From the NCBI RefSeq assembly GCF_028435365.1, contig NZ_JAGTJJ010000003.1, positions 62,001 to 126,000 of the forward strand: a stretch of 64,000 nucleotides of DNA, written 5' to 3'. The notes under the pieces are model-generated. The model saw nothing but the letters and a program-made list of their open reading frames with translations, was not told the DNA's origin and did no database searches. A program made the position numbers and the translations under genes. Origin of the DNA: Polyangium jinanense. GTDB lineage: Bacteria > Myxococcota > Polyangia > Polyangiales > Polyangiaceae. This document shows positions 26,978-37,500 of this stretch, one piece after another. Within the stretch, counting starts at the first letter, position 1. Every line of letters begins with the position of its first letter.

Positions 26978-28555
26978 ATGACGCTCAAGGAGAACATCGG
27001 GAAGGACCACCTGCGCTACGACGCGGCCGCCGGGCTGGTCGTCTTTCTGGTCGCGCTTCCGCTTTGCCTCGGCATCGCGCTCGCGTCCGGCGCGCCGCTT
27101 CTCGCCGGCCTCGTCGCGGGTGTCGTCGGCGGCATCGTCGTCGGCTTTTTCTCGGGCTCGGACGTCAGCGTGAGCGGCCCGGCCGCGGGCCTCACGGTCA
27201 TCGTCGCGACCGCGATCCACACCCTCGGCTACCCGTCCTTCCTCGCCGCCGTCATCGTCGCCGGCGTCCTGCAGATCGCCTTCGGCGCCCTCCGCCTCGG
27301 CGCGATCGCCGACTACGTCCCCACGGCCGTCATCAAGGGCATGCTCGCGGCCATCGGCATCGTCATCGTCTTGAAGCAGATCCCGCACGCGCTCGGCCGG
27401 GACCTCGACTTCGAGATGGACATGAGCTTCATCGAGCCCGACGGCAAAGAGAACACCCTCTCCGCCATCGTGAAGTCGCTGCTCAGCGCGAGCGGCGGCG
27501 CCGTGGTCATCTCGCTCGTCTCGCTCTTCATCCTGCTCACCTGGGACAAACTCGTCGTCCCGCGGGGAAAAATCTTCAAGTTGATCCCCGCGCCGCTCGT
27601 CGTCGTCGTCGTGGGCACCCTGATCAACGAGGCGTTTCGCCTCGGCACGAACGGGTATCACCTGAAGGGCGAGGACGGGCATCTGGTCTCGCTCCCGATC
27701 CTCGGCTCGCCCGTGGACATCGTCGGCGAGCTGTCGCGCCCGCTCTGGGCCGCCTTCAAGGATCAACGCATCTACATCACGGGCGTGACCCTCGCCGCGG
27801 TCGCGAGCCTCGAATCGCTCCTCGCTCTCGAAGCCGGGCAAAGGCTCGACCCGTACAAGCGGATCGCCCTGCCGAACCGCGAGCTCGTCGCGCAGGGCCT
27901 CGGCAACATCACCTCGGGCCTGCTCGGCGGCTTGCCCGTCACGTCCGTCGTCGTGCGCACGAGCGCGAACGTCTATGCCGGAGGCCGCACCCGCTGGTCG
28001 ACGATCCTCCACGCCTGCCTCTTGCTCGCGGCGGTCCTCTTCCTCGGCCGCGTGCTCAATCACGTCCCGCTCGCCGCGCTCGCTGCGATCCTCATCGTCA
28101 TCGGCTCGAAGCTCGCGCCGCGCTCGCTCTTCCAGCAGATGTGGCGCGAGGGCCTCGGCGCGTTCGTGCCGTTCACCGTGACGATCCTGGCGATCGTCTT
28201 CACGGACCTGCTCAAAGGCGTCCTCATCGGCCTTGCGATCGGCGTCTTCTTCGTCATCCGCACGAACTCGCACGCGGCGATGATCGTGGTCTCGCAGGAC
28301 AACTACGCGCTTTTGCGCTTCAACAAGGACATCAGCTTCGTGCACAAGGCCGAGCTCAAGGAGAAGCTCGCGGCGATCCCCGAGGGCACGACGCTCATCA
28401 TCGACGGCACGCGTGCCCTCCACGTCGATCGAGACGCGTTCGAGGTGCTTGACGATTTCGTCGAGAACGCGAAGTTCAAGGACATCAAGGTCGAATTCAA
28501 GAACCTGCGTGGGAAGCGCCCCGACGGGGAGCTCGCGTCGGGAAGGGAGTCGTGA
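26978..28555 (+). CDS. SulP-family anion (probably bicarbonate) transporter
   Basis: 525 residues with ten or more membrane helices. The N-terminal signature ([20 protein letters not shown], then [11 protein letters not shown]) and [21 protein letters not shown] are typical of SulP/SLC26. A C-terminal cytoplasmic STAS-like domain spans about 445-510 ([28 protein letters not shown]). The substrate is inferred from the next gene, a carbonic anhydrase translated from an overlapping stop/start: SulP-carbonic anhydrase pairs usually move bicarbonate. Confidence 0.9.
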   Translation: MTLKENIGKDHLRYDAAAGLVVFLVALPLCLGIALASGAPLLAGLVAGVVGGIVVGFFSGSDVSVSGPAAGLTVIVATAIHTLGYPSFLAAVIVAGVLQIAFGALRLGAIADYVPTAVIKGMLAAIGIVIVLKQIPHALGRDLDFEMDMSFIEPDGKENTLSAIVKSLLSASGGAVVISLVSLFILLTWDKLVVPRGKIFKLIPAPLVVVVVGTLINEAFRLGTNGYHLKGEDGHLVSLPILGSPVDIVGELSRPLWAAFKDQRIYITGVTLAAVASLESLLALEAGQRLDPYKRIALPNRELVAQGLGNITSGLLGGLPVTSVVVRTSANVYAGGRTRWSTILHACLLLAAVLFLGRVLNHVPLAALAAILIVIGSKLAPRSLFQQMWREGLGAFVPFTVTILAIVFTDLLKGVLIGLAIGVFFVIRTNSHAAMIVVSQDNYALLRFNKDISFVHKAELKEKLAAIPEGTTLIIDGTRALHVDRDAFEVLDDFVENAKFKDIKVEFKNLRGKRPDGELASGRES

Positions 28556-29205
28556 TGGACGCGTACAAAAAGCTCCTGCTCAGCAACAAGGCCTGGGTCG
28601 CCGAGAAGCTCGCCATTCGCCCCGACTACTTCGAGCGCACGGCGACGACCCAGACGCCCGCCTTCCTGTGGATCGGCTGCTCGGACAGCCGCGTCCCGGC
28701 CGAGTCCGTCACCAGCACCGAGCCTGGCGAGCTCTTCGTGCACAGGAACATCGCGAACCTCGTCGTCCACACCGACCTCAACATGCTCTCGGTGCTCCAG
28801 TACGCGGTCGAGGTGCTCGAGGTGAAGCACATCATCGTCTGCGGCCATTACGGTTGCGGCGGCGTCCGCAACGCGATGACGAACCGCTCCTTCGGCCTCA
28901 TCGACAAGTGGCTGCGCCACATCAAGGACGTCTATCGCGCGCATCGCCGCGACCTCGAGACCCTCGCCGACACCGGAAAGCGCCTCGACCGCCTGGTCGA
29001 GTTCAACGTCGCCGAGCAGGTGCAGAACCTCGCCGAGACCAGCATCGTCCAGCACGCCTGGGCGCTCCACAACCGCCCCACGCTGCACGGCTGGGTCTAC
29101 GATCTCCGTACCGGCTTCCTCAAGGAGCATGCCCGCATGGACCCGGGCACGCCGCTCGAAGACATTTATCGTTTCGATTTCGACGACGCGCCACCCAAGC
29201 GTTGA
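28555..29205 (+). CDS. can: Beta-class carbonic anhydrase
   Basis: 216 residues from ATG 28555; a GTG three bases earlier is in frame but the AGGGAG site favours the ATG. Zinc ligands are Cys42 and His98/Cys101 with Asp44 in the CSDSRVP and [10 protein letters not shown] motifs, so the Asp-Arg dyad is also present. Length and the ending ([10 protein letters not shown]) match the Can/CynT group. It interconverts CO2 and bicarbonate in the cytoplasm, supplying or trapping the ion carried by the SulP protein encoded just before it (TGATG overlap). Confidence 0.95.
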   Translation: MDAYKKLLLSNKAWVAEKLAIRPDYFERTATTQTPAFLWIGCSDSRVPAESVTSTEPGELFVHRNIANLVVHTDLNMLSVLQYAVEVLEVKHIIVCGHYGCGGVRNAMTNRSFGLIDKWLRHIKDVYRAHRRDLETLADTGKRLDRLVEFNVAEQVQNLAETSIVQHAWALHNRPTLHGWVYDLRTGFLKEHARMDPGTPLEDIYRFDFDDAPPKR

Positions 29206-29249
29206 CGTCCTCCCCCGAGGGGCGGGGCATGGCCATTTCCAGCCACCCC

Positions 29250-29267
29250 ATGGCCGCCTGCGGCCAT
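29250..29267 (+). terminator. G+C-rich hairpin after the carbonic anhydrase gene
   Basis: ATGGCCGC-CT-GCGGCCAT, perfect 8-bp stem in the 96-bp gap. There is no T-run. It may help end the SulP-can transcript or act on the gene starting at 29302. Confidence 0.35.
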
Positions 29268-29301
29268 CGTGCCCCTCCTCGCGCGTGCTCTCCTCGCTCG
29301 T

Positions 29302-29754
29302 ATGAGCACCGAGCACCCGCCGTCCTCCGCGACCTGGGTCGCGGGCAAGACGCTTTGTATCTTCTCGGCCTTCACGTACGGCCTCCTCACGGCGCTGATC
29401 GACGTCCTCGATCCGCACCACCTCCGCAATCCCGGTTGGCCGGGGCATGCGCGGTTTCACCTGTTATGGCTCGTCAGCGGGGGAGCCCTGGGCGCGCTCA
29501 CCTCCATGTACCTCTTCTGGACCGCGACGCCGCGTTCCCTTGCGCGCATCCGGACAGGCGCCCTCCTCGGCTCCCTCCACATCGGCGGATTCTTCCTGGC
29601 CGCCCTCTTCAAAAACGCGGCGGGCGCTGAATTCGACGCCGATGGCCGGGTCCTGTTCGGCTTCCTCCCGCCGGCCATGCTGCATTTGATGATCTCCGCG
29701 GCGCTGCTCCTCGCCGGCGTCTCCCTTTGCCACAAGAAAGGGGCTGCGACATGA
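29302..29754 (+). CDS. Small four-helix membrane protein, function unknown
   Basis: 150 residues from ATG 29302. Four hydrophobic segments are seen (CIFSAFTYGLLTALI, LLWLVSGGALGALTSMYLF, ALLGSLHIGGFFLAALF, LHLMISAALLLAGVSLC). I do not recognise the family with confidence; a similar helix pattern occurs in small DUF-type proteins linked to oxidoreductases. It overlaps the FAD monooxygenase start by 4 bp (ATGA), so it is probably made with it and may anchor or feed it. Confidence 0.75.
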   Translation: MSTEHPPSSATWVAGKTLCIFSAFTYGLLTALIDVLDPHHLRNPGWPGHARFHLLWLVSGGALGALTSMYLFWTATPRSLARIRTGALLGSLHIGGFFLAALFKNAAGAEFDADGRVLFGFLPPAMLHLMISAALLLAGVSLCHKKGAAT

Positions 29755-31559
29755 GTGCTCGAACCGTCAGCACCCCTGTCCTTATCATCGGCGCTGGACC
29801 GTCGGGCATGGTGAGCGCCTTGTGCCTCGCGAAGCGCGGCATCGATTGCATCCTCATCGAGCGCCGGCAGGGGCTCGACACGCATCCCAAGGCCCACGAG
29901 CTTTCCGCGCGCTCGATCGAGATCCTCCACGAGCTCGGGCTCGGATACGACGAGCTCTCCGCGGAGGCATCGCCGGCGGAGGACGCGGCCAAAGTCCTCT
30001 TCTGCGACACGATCGGCGAGGAGTTCGGCTGCATCGATCTACGTGCCGGCAGCATCGGGCGCAAATACCGCGAGCACCTCGAAGCGCCCATGCCTTACCT
30101 CAATCTCTCCCAGGTCGAGCTGGAGAAGATCCTGCACAAGCACGTCGCAGCCTCGCCGCGCATTCAGTCGCTTTACAACCACCAGTGGAATTCCTTCGAA
30201 CAGGACGAGGAAGGCGTCACGAGCCGGATCGAGAACCGGGCGACCGGCGAGACGTTCACCATCCGCAGCCAGTACGTCCTCTGCGCCGACGGCGCGGGGA
30301 GCCGGGGCCGCAAGGCCCTCGGCATCGAAATGAGAGGCCCGGACAAGCTGCTCGACGTCGTCAATGCTTACTTCCAGGCCGATCTGCGCCACGTCGTCCG
30401 CACCCGCGGCAAGCTCTACTTCATCTTCTCGCCCAAGGCGCCGGGCAGCGTGTTCATCGCTCACCATGTCGAGAAGCGATGGGTCTTTCATCACCCCGTG
30501 GCGACACCGTACGAGAAAATCGAGGAATACACGCCCGAGGTGATGCAGAAAAAAATCAAGGCGGCGCTCGGGCGCGACGACGTGGAGATCCGGATCACGT
30601 CGACGAGTCACTGGCGCATGACGGCGCAGGTGGCGGATCGCTTTCGGAGCGGGCGCGTTTTTCTCGTCGGCGACGCGGCCCATCGATTCCCGCCCACGGG
30701 CGGGCTCGGCATGAACTCCGGGATCGGCGACGCGCACAACCTCGCCTGGAAGCTCGCCATGGTGCTCGATCGACGCGCTCCGCCCGCTCTCCTCGACAGC
30801 TACGAAGCCGAGCGCCGCCCGGTGAGCCAGACGAACTGCGACGAGAGCCGGCTCAATTACGAGAGAATGGGCGAGGTCGCGGAGGCCTTCGGCATCAACG
30901 TGAAGGACGCTCGATGGCTGACCGAGACGCTTTCGAGCTCCACGATGCGCGCATTGCCCAAAAAGCTCCGCGCCTTCGCCGAACGACAGGCGCAGCGCTA
31001 CGCCGAGAGCGTCCTCTCGCGGTACCATCGGGATCCATCGGTGCGCGAGCGTGTCCTCTCGGCCATCGCGCAGCAAAAATCCCATTTCGATCGGATCGGC
31101 CTCGACCTCGGCTACACCTACGAAGAGGGCGCGATTCTGCGCGACGGCTCGCCGCCGGCCGCATCCGACGACCACGTGTCCTCGTACGTCCCCTCGACGC
31201 GGCCGGGCGCCCGATTCCCCCATTTCTGGCTCGACGGTAACGACCGCCGGCAGAGCAGCCGATCCCTCATCGATTACCACGCTTCCACCCTGCTCGTCGG
31301 CGCGGCGGCCACGGCGCGGCCTTCGGACGTCGAGGCGCTCGACCAGGTCGAATCGCTCCACGGCGTCCGCCTCTTCAAGCTGGGGGCGGCGGAGATCCCC
31401 GCTTGTCACGTCGCCGCGGTGCACACGGCCTTGCAGATCGAGCCCGACGGCGCGCTCCTGATCCGGCCGGACGGACACGTCGCGTGGCGACAGCCGCGCG
31501 GCGTGACGTTGTCCGTCGTGCTGATCGCGTCAATCGTGCGGCAGGTGTACGGAGCCTAG
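29751..31559 (+). CDS. FAD-dependent aromatic monooxygenase (class A, PF01494)
   Basis: 602 residues from ATG 29751. The Rossmann fingerprint IIGAGPSGM is at the N-terminus; the DG motif region is YVLCADGAGSRG and the GD motif GRVFLVGDAAHRFPPTGGLG is complete. The C-terminal 150 residues have the thioredoxin-like fold seen in phenol and (3-hydroxyphenyl)propionate hydroxylases, without its cysteines. These enzymes use NAD(P)H, O2 and FAD to hydroxylate aromatic rings, in degradation or in secondary metabolite tailoring. No other catabolic or polyketide gene is near, so the substrate cannot be inferred. Confidence 0.9.
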   Translation: MSARTVSTPVLIIGAGPSGMVSALCLAKRGIDCILIERRQGLDTHPKAHELSARSIEILHELGLGYDELSAEASPAEDAAKVLFCDTIGEEFGCIDLRAGSIGRKYREHLEAPMPYLNLSQVELEKILHKHVAASPRIQSLYNHQWNSFEQDEEGVTSRIENRATGETFTIRSQYVLCADGAGSRGRKALGIEMRGPDKLLDVVNAYFQADLRHVVRTRGKLYFIFSPKAPGSVFIAHHVEKRWVFHHPVATPYEKIEEYTPEVMQKKIKAALGRDDVEIRITSTSHWRMTAQVADRFRSGRVFLVGDAAHRFPPTGGLGMNSGIGDAHNLAWKLAMVLDRRAPPALLDSYEAERRPVSQTNCDESRLNYERMGEVAEAFGINVKDARWLTETLSSSTMRALPKKLRAFAERQAQRYAESVLSRYHRDPSVRERVLSAIAQQKSHFDRIGLDLGYTYEEGAILRDGSPPAASDDHVSSYVPSTRPGARFPHFWLDGNDRRQSSRSLIDYHASTLLVGAAATARPSDVEALDQVESLHGVRLFKLGAAEIPACHVAAVHTALQIEPDGALLIRPDGHVAWRQPRGVTLSVVLIASIVRQVYGA

Positions 31560-31599
31560 GGCTTGCCCCTTTGCCGGCCGCTCGGGTACGGTCGGCTTC

Positions 31600-32268
31600 A
31601 TGACGACCCCCGCCCCTGCCGTGCGCCCCCAGAGCCAGAGCACCGTCGCGGTTCCCACGGCGGCGCCCGCGCCCTCCGGCCGCCTCGCCGTGCTCTCCGC
31701 GGCGGCCATGGGTGCGCTCGCCATCCCGCTGCCGATCCTCCCGGACCGCATCGTCACGCGCCTGCGCGGCGCCCTCGCCCACGACACGGCCACCCGCCAC
31801 GGGATCAGCCTCACCACGGACGCCCGCCTGATCCTCGCCAACGTCGACAGCGAGCAGAACGCCGCCCGCGCCCTCGGCCGCAAGGCCGCCGAGGCCATCG
31901 GCCTCGCCATCCTGAAGCGTGGCCTCGGCCCCCTCGGCGCCCTCACGAACCTCGCCCGCGCCCTCGAAGTCTTCGCCTTTGGCCACCTCTTCGACCGCTA
32001 TGTCGCGCAGGTCCGCCGCTCCGGCGCCGTCCGCATCCATGCCGAAGAGGCCCGCAAGATCCGCGAGACCATCGACCGCGCCTTCCTGCACGCCTTCTCC
32101 CCGATGCTCCGCCCGACGCCGATCACCTTGCCGGACTCCATCGAGGATCTCCGCGACGAGTTCACCCGCTGGATCGACACGGCCATCCTCACGGGCGCCT
32201 CGCTGCCGAGTTATGTCGAGCGCCGCCTCGAAGCCGCCTTCGACGAGGTCGTGAGCCAGAATGGTTGA
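31600..32268 (+). CDS. Conserved hypothetical protein upstream of proB
   Basis: 222 residues from ATG 31600. After a 25-residue Ala/Pro/Thr-rich arm it is mostly helical, with one moderately hydrophobic patch (LAVLSAAAMGALAIPLPIL) and the motif LILANVDSEQNAARALGRKAAE. No known domain is recognised. Its last 8 bp overlap the proB start, a coupling that suggests regular co-expression. Confidence 0.75.
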   Translation: MTTPAPAVRPQSQSTVAVPTAAPAPSGRLAVLSAAAMGALAIPLPILPDRIVTRLRGALAHDTATRHGISLTTDARLILANVDSEQNAARALGRKAAEAIGLAILKRGLGPLGALTNLARALEVFAFGHLFDRYVAQVRRSGAVRIHAEEARKIRETIDRAFLHAFSPMLRPTPITLPDSIEDLRDEFTRWIDTAILTGASLPSYVERRLEAAFDEVVSQNG

Positions 32269-33382
32269 GCGAGACGCGGTCGATCTTTCCCACCCTCGCG
32301 CCGTCCTCGGAAAAACCCGGCGCGCCATCCTCAAGATCGGCTCGAAGAGCCTCACCGGCGACGCCTGGGACCGCCTCGCCCAAGACGTCGCCGCCTTCCG
32401 CGGCCACCGCGCCGGACGCGGCGGCGGGCGCAGCGTCGTCATCGTCTCGAGCGGCGCGATTGCCCACGGCATCCAGAAGCTCGGCCTGAAGAGCCGCCCC
32501 AAGGACATCGCCTGGCTGCAAGCCGCGGCCGCCGCCGGCCAGAGCATCCTCATGCAGCGGTACGAGGAGGCCTTCGACAAGGTCGGCATCCCCGTCGCCC
32601 AGGTCCTGCTCACGCATGCCGACCTCGCCGACCGCGCCCGGACGAACAACGCCCGCGGCGCCCTCGGCGCCCTGCTCGAAGCCGGGTGCGTCCCGATCAT
32701 CAACGAGAACGACGCCGTCGCGGTCGAGGAGATCAAGTTCGGCGACAACGACCAGCTCGCCAGCATGGTCGCGCCCCTCGTCGACGCCGACCTTTTGCTC
32801 CTGCTCTCCGACGTCGAGGGCCTGCTCGACGCCGAGGGCCGCCGTGTCCCGCTCGTCCGCAGCATCGTCGCCGAGGCGCGCCCGCTCGCGGGCGGCTCGA
32901 CCTCGGGCGTCGGCACGGGCGGCATGACGAGCAAGGTCGAGGCGGCGCGCCGGGCGACGCTCGCCGGGGCCCACGTCGTCATCGCGCACGCCCGCGAGCC
33001 TGGGATCCTCGGCCGCGTCGTGTCCGGCGAGGACGTCGGCACCTTCTTCCCGGCCGTCCCCCAGCGCCTCAGCGCCCGCAAGCACTGGATCGCCTACACC
33101 CTCCGCCCGCGCGGCGTCATCCTCGTCGACCGTGGCGCGGCCGAGGCCATCTGCGCGAAGAACCGCAGCATCCTCGCGGTGGGCGTGCTCGGCGTCCGCG
33201 GCGTGTTCCAGCCGGGGGACGCCGTCTCCGTCGTCGACCCTGACGGCCGGGAGATCGCGCGTGGCCTCTGCCGCCTGTCGCCGTCCGACGCGGCGCGCGT
33301 GGCGGGGCAGAAGCGTGAGGAGGAAGGGGAGGAGATCGTGGTCATCCATCGGGACGACCTCGTCGTGCTTCCGATGGAGTGA
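32261..33382 (+). CDS. proB: Glutamate 5-kinase
   Basis: 373 residues: amino-acid kinase domain (about 20-270) and a C-terminal PUA domain (about 285-365), the usual ProB form. Markers are ILKIGSKSL, IVSSGAIAHGI, INENDAV, KFGDNDQLAS and GTGGMTSKVEAA. It phosphorylates glutamate in the first step of proline synthesis; proA is not in the window. The end of this gene is duplicated in decayed form about 8.2 kb downstream, beyond a toxin cassette. Confidence 0.95.
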   Translation: MVERDAVDLSHPRAVLGKTRRAILKIGSKSLTGDAWDRLAQDVAAFRGHRAGRGGGRSVVIVSSGAIAHGIQKLGLKSRPKDIAWLQAAAAAGQSILMQRYEEAFDKVGIPVAQVLLTHADLADRARTNNARGALGALLEAGCVPIINENDAVAVEEIKFGDNDQLASMVAPLVDADLLLLLSDVEGLLDAEGRRVPLVRSIVAEARPLAGGSTSGVGTGGMTSKVEAARRATLAGAHVVIAHAREPGILGRVVSGEDVGTFFPAVPQRLSARKHWIAYTLRPRGVILVDRGAAEAICAKNRSILAVGVLGVRGVFQPGDAVSVVDPDGREIARGLCRLSPSDAARVAGQKREEEGEEIVVIHRDDLVVLPME

Positions 33383-33431
33383 GCTCAGGCTGGAGGGAGA
33401 GGGGAGGGGGCGGGGAATCGACCGCGGAGGC

Positions 33432-33937
33432 TCAGCCCTTGGCGGGCGCCTCGGCTCCGTCGACCTCTGCTGCCTTGGCGCTCTTCGTCCGCGTCTTGAC
33501 GCCCTTCTTCGCGACCGCCGACCGATAGGTCCGCGTCTTCTCGTATTTCGCGAGCAGGGTCTTGTCGCCCGTCGTCTTCGCGCGGCGCTCGATCGAATCG
33601 GCGAATGCGTTCACCTGCCGCTGCCTCTTGTCGTCCTCGAGTGCCCGCGTCTCTTCCATCATTTCGACGAGCTTCTTTATAGCGGGCAAGCGCGCGTCGA
33701 GCATCGCGACGCGCTCATTCGACTCCTGGAAGGCCTCGATATCGGATTTCGTGATGCCGGCCTTGTCGCCGAGGAGGGCCTGGTTCGTGAGAATCTCGGT
33801 GACGACCTCGGCGAAACCTTCTTGTTCCGAGCACATACCCACCCGGGCGCGCGGCGGCAGGTCGACGAGGAAGTGCGCGAACGCGGTGCAATCGTGGACG
33901 AGCGTGTCGAGCGCGACGGCTCCAAGGGATTCGGCAT
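33432..33937 (-). CDS. Hypothetical helical protein with apparent frameshift next to the start codon
   Basis: The coding frame reads ESLGAVALDTLVHDCTAF... to the Lys/Ala-rich end, about 165 residues, mostly charged helix with a basic tail. In that frame there is no ATG or GTG near the beginning. Yet a perfect GGGGAGGAG ribosome site (33946-33954) sits six to nine bases before ATG 33937 in the wrong frame; inserting one base between the ATG's CC and GAA would join them into one natural protein. So the gene has either lost a base (pseudogene), has a sequencing error, or starts at a rarer codon (a TTG lies five codons before, a GTG inside). I do not recognise the family. It is convergent with proB. 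Confidence 0.55.
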
Positions 33938-34070
33938 GATGGGATCTCCTCCCCAAAGCGGGGGGAATGAATGGGGATTGCGACTCCACGCGCAACGGCG
34001 CGAGGAGGGTGGGGAGGATGCGTACGGCGGATTTGTTCGCAAGGGGCGGAATCCTGCTCTCGTGGAGGGA

Positions 34071-34474
34071 GATGCCGCGGGCGGGGTTGATCGATGCCGC
34101 GCGCGGGGTCGATCGATGCCGTCCGCGGCTTCCCCGAGGCTGCCCGCGACTCCCATGAAGCCGCGCGCGGGGTCGTCGATGCCGCGCGCGGCCTTTCCGA
34201 GGCTGCACGCAGGGACCACGAAGCCGCGCGCAGGGTCGAGGGACGCCGGCCGCGGCTTTGCAGGATGCCGCGCGCGAGGTCCGGGATGCCGCGCGCGGGG
34301 TCCGCGATGCCGTCTGCGGCTTCCATGATGCCGCGTGCGGGGTCCGCGATGTCGCGTGCGGCTTCCCTGAAGCCGCGTGCGGGGTCTGCGATGCCGCGCG
34401 CAGGGTGGCGCGATGCTGCTCGCGCCTTCGCCGATGCCGCGTGCGGCCCCTCCGACGCCGCCCTCGGACCATGT
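34071..34474. repeat. Degenerate 21-bp tandem repeat array
   Basis: About 19 imperfect copies of GATGCCGCGCGCGGGGTCxxx, alternating with a GATGCCGTGTGCGGCTTCxxx variant. The unit is 21 bp with some 22-24 bp copies, and all frames stay open because the period is divisible by three. Plus-strand translation gives a heptad-like DAARGVR pattern, minus-strand ADPARGI; neither has a credible start, signal or partner domain. I treat it as a non-coding minisatellite in the 634-bp gap before the RHS gene. Confidence 0.85.
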
Positions 34475-34496
34475 GTGCCGTAGCACGAATATCCCG

Positions 34497-34525
34497 TTGA
34501 CAGCTCGTTCGGTCTCGGTAAGAGC
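34497..34525 (+). promoter_or_regulatory. Possible promoter of the RHS gene
   Basis: A perfect TTGACA (34497-34502) stands 70 bp before the RHS start, just after the repeat array. The expected -10 position reads AAGAGC, a poor match, so this is only suggestive. Confidence 0.3.
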
Positions 34526-34571
34526 CCGGCCGACAACGCACGAGGGGGGCTCGTGCGTGGAGGTTGTCGTC

Positions 34572-37500
34572 ATGCGCTGGGCTGTCCTGGTCCTTTCCTT
34601 GCTGCTCGTCCTGTTTCCCTTCGCGCGCGCGAGCGACGAGCCCATGCCGTCGGAGCTCCCCGAACCGGCCCTCGCTTGTCCGACCTACGCCGGGCACCAC
34701 GCATATCCGGCCATGAACCCGCTCGCCAAGGCGCCTGCGCAAGGCGCCCTGTCCCTCGACGGATCGTTTGCCGTGTCGGCCACGGGTTCGGCGACCCATA
34801 CCATTCCGCTCATCGTGCCCCCGGGGCGGAGCGAGCCCGCCCTCTCGATCACGTACGACAGCAGCGTCGACATCGGCCTCCTTGGCAAGGGGTTTTCCTT
34901 CCAAGGGCTCTCGATGATCCACCGCTGCAGCGCGAACCTCGCGCAGGACGGCGCGATCCGCGGGGTCCGGCTCGACCTCGCGGACCACGTTTGCCTGGAT
35001 GGACTGCGCCTGGTCCAGGTGGGCCAAGGGAAGGACACGATCGGCGCCTTCGCCGAGTACCGCACGTTCCCCGATACGCAGACGAAGATCCACGGGTATG
35101 GCGCGCCCTGGAAAGATGGCTTCGATTCGATCTATTTCGTCGCCTACCGGCGCGACGGTCGCATCGTCGAGTACGGCAAAAGCAATGCCGCGCGCGTCGT
35201 CTGGCGGCACGGCATCACGCGCGCCTGGAACATCGAGCGGGAGCGGGATCGGTTCGGCAATACGATCCGGTATCATTACACGACGGACGCGAACGCGGAG
35301 AGCGGCGCCACGCGCGAGCGCGTACCCGACCGGATCACGTACGCGGGTCACGTCGACGCGGACGGCGTCGAGACGCAGGGCAGCCGCGAGGTTCAATTCC
35401 GCTATACCGTCAACGACGGCGGCGCCATGTTTTACGAGGGGGAGCGCATCTCGCGGGACAAGCGGCTCGCCGGCGTCGACATGTTCGCCGACGGGGTGAA
35501 GGTCCGCTCCTACGAATTCGATTACGACCAGGATCCCATCACCGATCGCTCCTTGCTCGTGAAGGCCGAAGAATGCGCTGCGGGGGACCTCACGCAATGC
35601 AAGCCTGCCATGCGGTTCGGCTGGAGCGACGGCGGGGCCCAAGGCGGCTTCGAGGCGAGCCCGCTCTGGCCCCGCGTCCCCACGAGGAGCGAAGACCCTC
35701 AATATAGCTGGACCCTCGCCGACGTGACGGGAGACGGTCTCCCGGACATCGTCACGTCCACCACCCACCCCGAGACGGGAAGGAACCGCTGGTTCGTGTA
35801 CGAGAGCCTCGGCGGCGGGAACATCGGTGTGCCCGTGGAGTGGGCGGACCTTTCCTATCCGACGGGCTTCCTCGGGCAGTGGCTCATCTCTCCTCTCGAC
35901 TACAATGGCGATGGTCGCATCGACCTCCTCATCGATCAACCGACGGGCGTAGGCTGGAACTTCCACCACGTCCTCGTATCGAAGCCGGAGCCGTCGCCCC
36001 ACTTCGAACTCGTCGCCACGAAGATCATGCGCCAGGCGCATTTCCTTGCATCGGAGTTCACGCTCGAGAGCGCTTCAGGCTGGACGCTCGCGGATCTCGA
36101 TGCCGACGGCATGCTCGATTTCGTCGGATGCGACGACGAGCGGACGTGGTACGGGGGCGTGAATTACGTGGAGGACAATTGCCTCCCGGGCGAAGACTGC
36201 GAGCCATCGCTCGCGTACTGGCGCGCGCACCTGTGGAGACCGGGCGGATTCGAGGAAAAAGAGCGCCACATTCCGGCGCTCGACGGCGTGTCTTGCTGGA
36301 CGATGAAGCGGTTCTTCGGGGCGGTCGACTGGGACGCGGACGGGCAGACGGAGCTCGTCACGGTCGACACGGACGGGACGTGGTGGGTGCATCGGCTCGA
36401 TGTACCTTCCCTCGAGTGGGAGAGCCGGTCGACGGGTCTTCCCATGGCCAATGCCCTCGGCGTGAATGTGTGGGATGACCCGGTCGCGATCATGGTCTCC
36501 TATCCGCTCACGAAGGTGCACGCTGCGAGCATGAACGCGGAGTGGGATGGGCTCCGGGTGCTCTTCCCCGACGTCAATGCCGACGGTTATCCCGACCTCC
36601 TCCATGTAGGCAACCTCGGCACGAACATTGTCCCCTTCGTGTACGCCAACCACGGGCGCGACGAATTCGAGTTCTTCGGTGGGGTCTACGATCCCTTCCC
36701 GGGCGCCGACGCCTATGCGTTCGGATACTCGCCGTACGCGAGGGTCTTCGACTACAATCGTGACGGCCGCGACGACCTGTTCATGCCGGCGCCGGGATCC
36801 TGCGGAGATGATCCGTGTTACGTGGTGTACGAGAGCGGCAAGCTCGGGGAACAGGCGACGATCACGGCCACATCGATCCGGTTCGAGAATCCATACGGCG
36901 AGACCGTGCCCCCGCAATATCTGCTCCGCACGATCGATCTCGACGGGGACCAGGACACGGACATCGTGTATCCGTCCCACGACGCGCAGATGGTCGCGTA
37001 CCGGAACCGGGCGCCGCGGCGCCTGCTCACGACCCTCACGACGGGAAGGAATCCCAAAGACCCGGGCGATACCGGGTTCGTGCCGGATGTCGAGATCACG
37101 TATGGTGATCTGCTCGATCACGGTGAGCCCACCTATGCGCCGCGCTCGGATCCGGCGAACGGTTGCACCTATCCGCGTGTCTGCGTCGTGGGTGGCGCCC
37201 CCATCGTCTCGTCGTACCGGATGAACAATGGCAAGAACGAGGCACGAAGGTTTGAGGTAGAGTATCGCGATGGCCGCGCGCACCGGCACGGTCGCGGGTT
37301 CCTCGGGTTTGGCGAGCGTATCTTGCGTGACCTCGACACGGGCACCGAGATTCACGAGCGCTCCGACAACGTGACGTTCGATTCCGTGCGGAAAACGTTT
37401 CCGTTCGCCGGAATGGTGATCGAGTCCGAGACGCGGATCTCCGCCGCGAAGGAGGAAGTGAGCACGTACCTCGTGGAGCCGGAGGTCATCCCGACGAACG

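Noticed and set aside
34071..34474. CRISPR array
   Set aside because: The units are contiguous and degenerate with no unique spacers, and no cas gene is present.
33715..34536. Long minus-strand and plus-strand open frames through the 21-bp array, coding for heptad-like Ala/Arg repeats
   Set aside because: The period is divisible by three and the unit has no stop in any frame, so openness is automatic. None has a start with a ribosome site or a recognisable domain.
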